Part shown: positions 1-4,803 of the stretch, piece by piece
How positions within the stretch are numbered: the first letter of the stretch is position 1
Layout of the letters: the number at the start of each line of letters is the position of its first letter
NCBI GenBank assembly: GCA_004195305.1
Contig: SDWN01000196.1
Span: 1-6,221, forward strand
DNA: 6,221 nt
Origin: Neptunomonas sp.
GTDB taxonomy: Bacteria; Pseudomonadota; Gammaproteobacteria; Pseudomonadales; Balneatricaceae
Direction: 5' to 3'
Notes under the pieces: generated by a model
Databases searched by the model: none
What the model was told of the DNA's origin: nothing
The model's input: only the letters and a program-made list of their open reading frames with translations
Position numbers and translations under genes: made by a program

Positions 1-19
1 AGATGTGTATAAGAGACAG
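1..19 (+). other. Tn5 mosaic-end / Nextera adapter remnant (artefact)
   Basis: The first 19 bases, AGATGTGTATAAGAGACAG, are identical to the Tn5 transposase mosaic end used in tagmentation libraries. They sit exactly at the window edge, and the cusA reading frame matches its family right up to the junction. This is untrimmed library sequence, not part of the genome. Genomic sequence begins at about base 20. Confidence 0.95.
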
Positions 20-399
20 GGCTGTACCCCGTCGGGAAGCCGACTGGCGGCATAGTTAAGCTGTTCGAGCACCCGCGAACGGGCCCAGTACATGTCAGTA
101 CCATCTTCAAAGATGATGTAGACAAAGGAGTAACCGAAAAACGAGAAGCCACGCACCACCTTGGCCGTTGGCACCCCCAGCATCGCCGTGGTCAGCGGAT
201 AGGTGACCTGATCCTCAACCACCTGTGGTGCCTGTCCGGGAAACTCGGTAAAGACGATAACCTGGACGTCCGAGAGATCCGGAATCGCATCCAGCGGGGT
301 CTGCTTGACCGCCCAGATACCTACGGCAATGAGGATGGCGGTGGCGATCAGGATCAGAAAACGGTTACGCAGGGAACCGCTGATAATACTGCTAATCAT
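20..399 (-). CDS. cusA: CusA-type heavy-metal RND efflux pump, N-terminal fragment
   Basis: This is the inner-membrane proton-driven transporter of a Cus-type tripartite Cu(I)/Ag(I) efflux system. Only the first 127 residues are present; the rest is lost at the window edge beside the adapter. Translation from the ATG at 399-397 gives MISSIISGSLRNRFLILI, then a hydrophobic first membrane helix (about residues 14-31). The conserved HME-RND segments follow in order: TPLDAIPDLSDVQVIV (34-49), PGQAPQVVEDQVTYPLTT (54-71), VRGFSFFGYSFVYIIFEDGTD (82-102) and YWARSRVLEQLN (104-115). These line up residue by residue with my recollection of E. coli CusA. The ATG lies inside the 3' end of cusB, with an 8-base overlap, so translation is probably coupled. 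The metal-binding methionines of the periplasmic cleft lie in the missing part, so Cu/Ag specificity is inferred from family resemblance and neighbours; a CzcA-like divalent-metal pump is less likely. Confidence 0.93.
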
Positions 400-1972
400 T
401 GGCGCGGGCTCCTGCGGGGCTCATATCCAGGCTCAGGCTGTCCATAGAGAGATCACTCATCGACATGCCATCATCCCCAGCTGCGCCCATAGACAGATCA
501 TTCATCGACAGCTCGTCCATAGAGAGGTCACCCATCGACATAGCCGCATCCTCAGATTCAGGTTCCTGCAGCGCCTCCATCATCTTCGCCGTGGCTTCTC
601 GAAGTTTCGATTCAGAGTCGATCAGGAACAGCGCAGAGTTCACCACCCGCTCGCCCACTTTCAAGCCGGAGCGAATTTCGACCCAGCCATCGCTGCTGTA
701 GCCCAGCTCGACCAGGCGCGGTTCAAACTTGCCCGGAGCGCGGACCACAAACACCTGTTCACGTGTTCCCGAACGTACAATCGATTCGCTAGGCACCACG
801 ATCGCCTGGTTGCGAGCATCGGCGCCGATGGTGACGTTGACGAACATATCGGGCTTGAGCAGCCCGTCCGGGTTGTCGAACTCGATCCGTACCTTAACGG
901 TACGGGTGCGAGCTTCGGCATAGGGGTAGATGTAGGAGACCTTGCCAATAAAGGCACGATCACCCATGCCGGTGATCGCCATCTCAGCGCTGTCCCCGAC
1001 AGTGATCCAGGGCAGCTCGTACTCGTAGACATCCGCGATCAGCCACACCTTGGATAGATCAGCCAGCATATACAGCTCGGTCTTGGGCATGATGAACTGG
1101 CCTTCACGGGCACCGATATTGAGCACCACACCGTCAAAGGGTGATTCGATGCTAACCGCGCGACTGACTTTGCCTGTTTTTTGCAGAATTAGGATCTCGT
1201 GCTCCGGCATATCCAAAAACTGCAACCGCTGCCGGGAACTATCAACCAGCTCCTGGGCCCCGTCGCGGATATCCGCATAACTGCTGCCCTGCAGCGCCTT
1301 AAGGTTGTCCAGGGCTAATAGATACTCCTGCTGACTGGTGACCAGCTGCGGGGAATAGACCTGCAACAGCTCATCACCCTTACGCACCCGATCGCCAACA
1401 CGCGCAGCGAACTGTTTCTCAACCCAGCCCTCAGAGCGCGGGTGGATCCGCGCCATGCGGCTCTCATCGACACTGATGCGCCCGGTCGCACGCACGCTTT
1501 TAACCAGATTACGCTGCTCGACCCGCACGGTCTTAACTCCGATATTTTGTACCATCACCGGGTCGATCTTGACCGTTCCGGCGGGCTCATCGCTGCTGCT
1601 GTCGGCATCCGAATCGGCAAAAACCGGAATGTAATCCATCCCCATTTCGTCCTGCGCCGCCACCGGCGAGGTGATCGCAGGGTTCATCGGATTACGGAAG
1701 AACAGCGGCTTCCTCTCCGCCTTAGGCTTATCGGCATAAACGGGAATGTAATCCATCCCCATCTCATCCTTGGCCGCCACCGGCGAGGTGATTGCGGGGT
1801 TCATTGGGTTGCGGTAAAACAACGGTTTGTCCGCATCCACGGCACCGGCCTCAGCCTCAGCCACCAGCGTCAGCGGATGGCCCGAAATAGTGGATTTGAT
1901 GAGCGGCCAGCCTGCGCCTACCGAGACGCCTATGACCAGTGTGATGGCGGATACGATCGCAGTTTTATTCAT
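392..1972 (-). CDS. cusB: CusB-type periplasmic adaptor with two heavy-metal-binding domains and a Met-rich tail
   Basis: This is the membrane-fusion (adaptor) subunit that joins the RND pump to the outer-membrane channel and can pass Cu(I)/Ag(I) to the pump. The protein has 526 residues, longer than E. coli CusB (about 400). In order: a hydrophobic N-terminal anchor or signal (about 4-25, no lipobox Cys); two tandem copies of a heavy-metal-binding domain (50-80 and 89-119), each with RNPMNPAITSPVAA and DEMGMDYIPV; an acidic Ser-rich linker (120-130); the barrel-sandwich, hairpin and beta-barrel core (about 133-450), with GWVEKQFAARVGDRVRKGDEL, a helical hairpin near 209-265 and SPFDGVVLNIGAREGQFI (277-294); and a tail with nine Met (478-517). 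No cysteine is present anywhere, so any metal site must use Met, Asp/Glu or His. The usual domain copy with Cys (PMHP..CPxCGM) has become PMNP..DEMGM here. The ATG at 1972-1970 overlaps the end of the outer-membrane factor gene by 8 bases. Only a weak AGGTAA-like ribosome site precedes it, which fits translational coupling. The stop (TAG, 394-392) overlaps the cusA start. Confidence 0.93.
   Translation of the reverse strand: MNKTAIVSAITLVIGVSVGAGWPLIKSTISGHPLTLVAEAEAGAVDADKPLFYRNPMNPAITSPVAAKDEMGMDYIPVYADKPKAERKPLFFRNPMNPAITSPVAAQDEMGMDYIPVFADSDADSSSDEPAGTVKIDPVMVQNIGVKTVRVEQRNLVKSVRATGRISVDESRMARIHPRSEGWVEKQFAARVGDRVRKGDELLQVYSPQLVTSQQEYLLALDNLKALQGSSYADIRDGAQELVDSSRQRLQFLDMPEHEILILQKTGKVSRAVSIESPFDGVVLNIGAREGQFIMPKTELYMLADLSKVWLIADVYEYELPWITVGDSAEMAITGMGDRAFIGKVSYIYPYAEARTRTVKVRIEFDNPDGLLKPDMFVNVTIGADARNQAIVVPSESIVRSGTREQVFVVRAPGKFEPRLVELGYSSDGWVEIRSGLKVGERVVNSALFLIDSESKLREATAKMMEALQEPESEDAAMSMGDLSMDELSMNDLSMGAAGDDGMSMSDLSMDSLSLDMSPAGARAND
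422..541 (-). repeat. Degenerate 15-base tandem repeat coding the Met-rich CusB tail
   Basis: This stretch encodes CusB residues 478-517, built of pentapeptide units of the form S-M-x-D/E-L (SMGDL, SMDEL, SMNDL, SMSDL, SMDSL). A 24-base unit recurs three times, at 442-465, 487-510 and 517-540, with two to four base differences between copies. The offsets of 45 and 30 bases are both multiples of 15, so every expansion keeps frame. Nine methionines fall in 40 residues. The spaced Met and Asp pattern resembles Cu(I)/Ag(I)-binding Met motifs in periplasmic copper proteins, but binding is an inference. Confidence 0.8.
1616..1825 (-). repeat. Tandem duplication of the heavy-metal-binding domain in CusB
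   Basis: Two copies, at 1733-1825 (residues 50-80) and 1616-1708 (residues 89-119), are separated by a short Lys/Glu linker, with a period of 117 bases (39 codons). By eye the DNA copies differ at about 14 of 92 positions, mostly at silent sites, while the proteins are nearly identical. Methionines fall at the same positions in both copies (57, 71, 73 and 96, 110, 112). This pattern indicates an old in-frame duplication maintained by selection, not a recent assembly duplicate. Confidence 0.88.
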
Positions 1973-3305
1973 GCCTATTACCTATGCTCGTGTAAGTCTG
2001 ATTCGATGATTGCGCGGTCGATGATTGTGTAGAAAGAAGCAGGTTCGCGTCTCCGACAGCAAAGCGCAGGCTGGAGAGGGCTATCTGGCCTTCGCTAATC
2101 GCCTGCCAGTATTGGAGCTGTAACCGGTTGACCATCAACTGCGCCTGGACCAATGCAGAAAAATCGACCTTACCGACCTGATAGCCCGATAGCATCGAGG
2201 CCACAGTCTGTTTGGCCTGCGGGATCATCCCCTGACTCAGCAGATCTGCCTGCTGCTGCGACTGCTGATAGTTAGATGCGGATTGCACAATCTCGCTGCG
2301 CACCTGCAGCTGGGCACTGCGCAGCGCGGCTTTACGGCTGATCAGCTCAGCGCCTCGCTGGCCAACCTTGCGCTGCTGTTTAGAACTGGAATAAAACGGC
2401 AGCTTGATACCCAGTTGAATCGATGCCAGATCTGCACGTGAGTTACCGTTTGGTGCATCCTGTCGGTAGCCGTAGGCGACACCCAACGTCAGATCAGGTA
2501 GCAGCCCCTCGCGAGCCAACTGCTGCTTATCACGCGCAGCATCCACCATCCGTTGCCGCTGATGCAGCCATGGCCGCTGCTGCAACGCGCTGTCGATCAT
2601 CGATGCCAACGAGTGCAGTTCACCGCTGAGCACCGCAGTTTCCTGGGTTAGGGTAATGGGGTGAGACTCTGGTTGGGCCAATAACGCATTAAGCTGCGCC
2701 TCGACGTTGCGGCGCTTACCTTGCAGCACTAGCTGCCGCTCCAGCTGAGCCGAGAGCTGTAACTGGGCTTGCAACGTATCCTGCTGCAACCCCTTGCCAA
2801 CCCGGTAACGGCTCTGAGCAATGCGGTTAAATTCGCGCAGTCGCTGCAGGTTTTCTTCAACTACGGCCAGCGAATTGTCGATAAAGTGCAATGACCACCA
2901 GCTGCGACTGACATCGCGACGTAAACGATTGCGGGTCTCCTCCAGCTCGGCGGCAGTGGCCTTGGCTTGCTGCTCGGCTGAAGATCTGGCCAGTCGACGC
3001 TCGCTGGCCCAGGGTAGTGCCTGAGAGAACCCCACCCGAAACTGGGTCATCGCCTCCTGATCCAAGTCGAAGGTATCGGTCGGCACATTGATCATGCCGA
3101 CGGTTATCACGGGGTCAGGCAAGGCACCACGCTGTTCTGGAACCTCCAGCGCCGCCTGATAACGGGCTTTTATTTCGGCCAATACCGGGCTACCTGACAG
3201 TGCAGTGCGCTGCGCCTCTGTCAACGATAACGGCTCAACAGTTGCCGCATTCACAACACCACTACTCAGACTCATCAATACAATGAATCGTAATACAACA
3301 CGCAT
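1965..3305 (-). CDS. TolC-family outer-membrane factor of the Cus efflux system
   Basis: This is the trimeric outer-membrane channel and periplasmic tunnel of the tripartite pump, equivalent in position to CusC or CzcC. The chosen start is the ATG at 3305-3303, because AGGAG (3317-3313) lies 7 bases upstream and the product begins with a clean signal peptide, MRVVLRFIVLMSLSSGVVNA, cut near residue 20. An upstream in-frame TTG at 3341 would add 12 residues and has no such site. The 446-residue product shows LPDPVITVGMINVPTDTFDL (62-81) and then two related outer-membrane-efflux halves. The equivalent helix motifs are YRVGKGLQQDTLQAQLQL (167-184) and YQVGKVDFSALVQAQLMV (375-392). Unlike E. coli CusC there is no Cys after the signal peptide, so it is not a lipoprotein. 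The last 25 or so residues are Ser/Thr/Gln-rich and probably disordered. The gene lies 117 bases downstream of the small exported protein gene and overlaps cusB by 8 bases. The family call is firm; the Cus role comes from the operon. Confidence 0.92.
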   Translation of the reverse strand: MRVVLRFIVLMSLSSGVVNAATVEPLSLTEAQRTALSGSPVLAEIKARYQAALEVPEQRGALPDPVITVGMINVPTDTFDLDQEAMTQFRVGFSQALPWASERRLARSSAEQQAKATAAELEETRNRLRRDVSRSWWSLHFIDNSLAVVEENLQRLREFNRIAQSRYRVGKGLQQDTLQAQLQLSAQLERQLVLQGKRRNVEAQLNALLAQPESHPITLTQETAVLSGELHSLASMIDSALQQRPWLHQRQRMVDAARDKQQLAREGLLPDLTLGVAYGYRQDAPNGNSRADLASIQLGIKLPFYSSSKQQRKVGQRGAELISRKAALRSAQLQVRSEIVQSASNYQQSQQQADLLSQGMIPQAKQTVASMLSGYQVGKVDFSALVQAQLMVNRLQLQYWQAISEGQIALSSLRFAVGDANLLLSTQSSTAQSSNQTYTSIGNRHE

Positions 3306-3312
3306 CAGGAAA

Positions 3313-3317
3313 CTCCT
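3313..3317 (-). promoter_or_regulatory. Ribosome binding site that fixes the outer-membrane factor start
   Basis: Read on the minus strand this is AGGAG, followed by 7 bases (TTTCCTG) and then ATG. It is the best Shine-Dalgarno match on the minus strand here, and it favours the start at 3305 over the upstream TTG at 3341. Confidence 0.75.
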
Positions 3318-3362
3318 GGTACACAACCGCAAGATCGACAAAAATTCAGCGTCGTAAGCGGT

Positions 3363-3388
3363 CTATTTCAACAACGAAAACGAAATAG
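3363..3388 (-). repeat. Small inverted repeat between the leader gene and the outer-membrane factor gene
   Basis: CTATTTC (3363-3369) and GAAATAG (3382-3388) are perfect 7-base inverted arms around a 12-base loop. The stem is AT-rich and no U-tract follows, so it is a weak hairpin and not a convincing terminator. It lies in the 117-base gap before the outer-membrane factor gene and could be an mRNA-processing or stability element, or chance. Confidence 0.3.
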
Positions 3389-3422
3389 CAGGTACAGCCC
3401 GAGAAAGGGCCAGGAGCAGGTT

Positions 3423-3806
3423 TTATAGGCGCAGAACGCAGAGGGTGTATAACAGAGAGGGGGAGATGAAATCGGTAACAGGAAGGATAGTAGCTGTAGC
3501 ACAAGGACCAGCCCGGCTCGGCGGCACGCTATTCAATGCCGCAACTAACGGCTTAGCATCGTCCTGCTTGTCTTTAAGCTGTTGCCACGATGAAGATAGC
3601 AACGGTGACAGCGTGTCATCATCGTGCACGTCGATACAATCGGGTGCAGTGTCTGAGTGATGATCAGAGGCTGTTACTAAATCCATCAACTCACCGCTTG
3701 CAGGGTGCAGATCAGTCGGTTGAGGGATTGCAGCAGAAGATGCGTAAGCCACAGAGCAATGACCGTTAATCAGAAACAACGACATCAGCAGCACGAAAAT
3801 ATTCAT
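3423..3806 (-). CDS. Small exported acidic, His/Cys-containing protein at the head of the cus operon
   Basis: I do not recognise a named family. From the ATG at 3806-3804 the product has 127 residues. It starts with a strong signal peptide, MNIFVLLMSLFLINGHCSVAYA, with AYA as a likely cleavage site. The mature part of about 105 residues contains an acidic His/Cys segment with DHHSD and CIDVHDDD (about residues 49-64), then a Ser- and Gln-rich stretch, and ends with a hydrophobic segment (FISPSLLYTLCVLRL) carrying one of its Cys. Three Cys and four His in the mature protein suggest metal binding. Its place directly upstream of the pump genes, in the same orientation, suggests co-transcription and a periplasmic copper role loosely like CopL-type proteins; this is inference. 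No good ribosome site precedes the ATG. An in-frame TTG at 3863 or GTG at 3857 would add a Lys/Arg-rich N-terminus of 18-19 residues and cannot be excluded. Confidence 0.6.
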   Translation of the reverse strand: MNIFVLLMSLFLINGHCSVAYASSAAIPQPTDLHPASGELMDLVTASDHHSDTAPDCIDVHDDDTLSPLLSSSWQQLKDKQDDAKPLVAALNSVPPSRAGPCATATILPVTDFISPSLLYTLCVLRL

Positions 3807-3878
3807 GCGGCTGGTGTTACGAAGCTGTTTCTGCGGGCATTTTTTTTGCAAAATCACATCCAAAATAACTATATCGGC

Positions 3879-3897
3879 TCTCAGGTGTGATCTGAGA
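3879..3897 (-). repeat. Inverted repeat at the predicted start of the cus transcript
   Basis: TCTCAG (3879-3884) and CTGAGA (3892-3897) form perfect 6-base arms around a 7-base centre. They lie immediately downstream of the proposed minus-strand -10 element. The element could be an operator at the promoter or a hairpin at the 5' end of the mRNA. It is short enough to be chance. Confidence 0.4.
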
Positions 3898-3905
3898 AGG
3901 GCAAG

Positions 3906-3934
3906 ATAGTTCCAATTTTAGCGAGTGATGTCAA
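3906..3934 (-). promoter_or_regulatory. Predicted sigma-70 promoter for the cus operon
   Basis: On the minus strand a perfect TTGACA (3934-3929) is followed, after 17 bases, by AACTAT (3911-3906). The -35 is ideal and the -10 is weak. Shifting the -10 to CTATCT (3909-3904) gives the 19-base spacing typical of MerR-family promoters, but no matching dyad is visible. A weak -10 with a strong -35 is compatible with activator-dependent transcription. Confidence 0.5.
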
Positions 3935-4039
3935 GAAAATTAACTTTAATAACCCGAGCCCAGCGCTTAACCTAATATATAAAAACATACCTATTTTTGA
4001 TCCATGACAACTAAGGCTATGAAAATCAGGCAGACGCCC

Positions 4040-4068
4040 TTGCTATACCCCTGCGTTACATGTGATAT
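4040..4068 (+). promoter_or_regulatory. Possible promoter for the plus-strand small exported protein
   Basis: TTGCTA (4040-4045) and TGATAT (4063-4068) are 17 bases apart. An alternative reading is an extended -10, TG-T-GATATT (4061-4069). The pair lies about 50 bases upstream of the GTG start at 4117. The consensus match is moderate. Confidence 0.35.
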
Positions 4069-4116
4069 TCAGCACTGATCGTAATTAAGCTCATCTATGC
4101 TGGCAGTTAGAAGCGA

Positions 4117-4515
4117 GTGACATTGGCAGAAAAATATAAAAAAATCACCAAACCCATCGCTTTATTGCTGGTGGTTATTTGGTCGCTGATGGGATGCCGT
4201 TCGGTTTTGTCTATGGAGATTTCTGACCCCTCTATATCTATGCCTGAACACAGCATGCACAGCACTGCTTCAAACGAAGACACCCTAGAACATAATGATT
4301 GCTGCAGTAGCGGAGCCATGGCTCCGCTTTCTGCGCCCCCCCTTTTTCCTGATAACAGCGAGCCCGTATGGGAGTTGTCACTGCTCTGGTCGTCATTATC
4401 TCCTTACGATCAGAATACCCATACGGTTCAACTGAGCGTTCCATCAAAAGAGAGTGCCTCTCCCCTTCCTGTCCCACCACCCCTTTTTATAAAAAACTGC
4501 TCGTTTCTAATCTAG
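4117..4515 (+). CDS. Small exported Met/His/Cys-rich protein, putative copper-binding, possible lipoprotein
   Basis: The 132-residue product has no family I can name. It opens with a Lys-rich n-region (KYKKITKP, 6-13) and a hydrophobic stretch, IALLLVVIWSLMGC (14-27). Cys27 sits in a lipobox-like L-M-G-C, imperfect because of Met at -2, so it may be a lipoprotein or simply a secreted protein. Residues 33-68 form a metal-ligand-rich segment: M33, M42, H45, M47, H48, H59, C62, C63, M68. The rest is Pro/Ser-rich, with PPLF twice (74-77 and 121-124), and ends with NCSFLI. The GTG at 4117 was chosen because it gives a basic n-region; TTG at 4123 is an alternative, and neither has a strong ribosome site. 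It is transcribed divergently from the cus operon, whose first gene has a similar layout (signal peptide, metal-ligand segment, Cys near a hydrophobic C-terminus). Periplasmic copper binding is inferred from composition and context only. Confidence 0.6.
   Translation: MTLAEKYKKITKPIALLLVVIWSLMGCRSVLSMEISDPSISMPEHSMHSTASNEDTLEHNDCCSSGAMAPLSAPPLFPDNSEPVWELSLLWSSLSPYDQNTHTVQLSVPSKESASPLPVPPPLFIKNCSFLI
4309..4328. repeat. 20-base perfect palindrome inside a coding region
   Basis: AGCGGAGCCATGGCTCCGCT equals its own reverse complement. As RNA it would form an 8-base GC-rich stem with a CATG loop. It lies within the small exported protein gene and encodes SSGAMAPLS. On the plus strand TTTC follows, and after a C run a five-T tract (4343-4347), so it is only partly terminator-like. 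It could attenuate transcription, bind a dimeric protein, or be chance. Confidence 0.6.
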
Positions 4516-4799
4516 CACCTGATCATCTGACGTAACCGCCTAGGGTTTGCTTTGGCAGCTCTAGACCGCGTTGTATTTAACGTTCTGGTGAGCAATGTGT
4601 ATCTACATCCAGCAAAAACCCTATTACTAGCGTCCATTTTCCTACTGCTAAACAGCGGCAAGAGGCTTACATCTGGAACAAAAATGGCGCTAGAACTGAG
4701 CCTTGAGCGCGGCCTCACGCCAGGGCGGAACACCTCTTCCCGTCGATCTATATCTCCAGAACAGAAGTACCCTTCAATCCGTATCAATGAGCCAGACCA
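4516..4799 (+). other. 284-base stretch between the small exported protein and the propeller-cytochrome gene
   Basis: No recognisable gene, RNA or strong terminator is visible here. It holds one open frame (4552-4803, TTG start, 83 codons) whose stop overlaps the next start as ATGA, and a promoter-like pair, TTGGCA (4552-4557) and TATTTA (4574-4579) with 16-base spacing. The other two plus-strand frames carry several stops, and I see no relic of a known protein in them. Confidence 0.5.
4552..4579 (+). promoter_or_regulatory. Possible promoter for the propeller-cytochrome gene
   Basis: TTGGCA (4552-4557) and TATTTA (4574-4579) are separated by 16 bases. If used, transcription would start near 4586 and leave an untranslated leader of about 210 bases before the ATG at 4800. 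The match is moderate and unsupported by other signals. Confidence 0.25.
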
Positions 4800-4803
4800 A
4801 TGA
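4552..4803 (+). CDS. Doubtful small ORF overlapping the propeller-cytochrome start
   Basis: The 83-codon frame starts at TTG. It would give a short hydrophobic stretch (TLLLASIFLLLNSG, 23-36) followed by a basic, Ser/Arg-rich tail with no recognised motif. In its favour, its stop overlaps the next ATG as ATGA (4800-4803), and that downstream gene lacks a clear ribosome site, which would suit translational coupling. Against it, there is no good start or ribosome site (an ATG at 4684 would leave only 39 residues), and a promoter-like pair overlaps the TTG. The codon choice, with many CTA codons, also looks uncoding-like. More likely a leader region than a gene. Confidence 0.22.
   Translation: MAALDRVVFNVLVSNVYLHPAKTLLLASIFLLLNSGKRLTSGTKMALELSLERGLTPGRNTSSRRSISPEQKYPSIRINEPDQ

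Larger units (their letters stand above)
3864..4116. promoter_or_regulatory. Divergent intergenic region between the two copper arms
   Basis: These 253 bases separate the minus-strand cus operon from the plus-strand small-protein gene and must carry the promoters for both. The stretch is AT-richer than the flanking genes, especially at 3931-4000. I see one promoter-like pair in each direction and one small inverted repeat, listed separately. I searched by eye for the long GC-rich dyad of MerR/CueR-type promoters and for a CusR-like box, and found neither convincingly. The regulator is not encoded in this window. Confidence 0.7.

Noticed and set aside
442..540. Regular short repeats resembling a small CRISPR-like or intergenic repeat array
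   Set aside because: The units follow a 15-base codon-phased period and lie wholly within cusB, where they encode Met-rich pentapeptides. There are no unique spacers of constant length.
305..1057. Long plus-strand open frame opposite cusB (250 codons), and similar plus-strand frames at 399-701 and 1442-2032
   Set aside because: They are antisense to a well-supported CusB. Their products are Arg/His-rich with repeats that mirror the CusB repeats on the other strand, and they have no recognisable domain or ribosome site.
3389..3412. Possible intrinsic terminator (GCCC...GGGC) after the head gene of the cus operon
   Set aside because: The stem is only 4 bases and lacks a following U-tract on the minus strand, so read-through into the outer-membrane factor gene is more likely.
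4484..4495. TTTTTATAAAAA palindrome near the end of the small exported protein gene
   Set aside because: It is AT-only and short, with no GC stem. It lies in the coding sequence and is expected fairly often by chance.
4238..4787. Minus-strand open frames at 4238-4480 and 4512-4787
   Set aside because: Compositions look non-coding, with no signal or domain and no ribosome site. The first lies opposite the better-supported small exported protein gene.
4516..4799. Pseudogene relic of a copper gene between the small protein and the propeller-cytochrome gene
   Set aside because: Reading the plus-strand frames showed frequent stops in two of them and no stretch recalling a known copper protein, so decay of a real gene cannot be shown.
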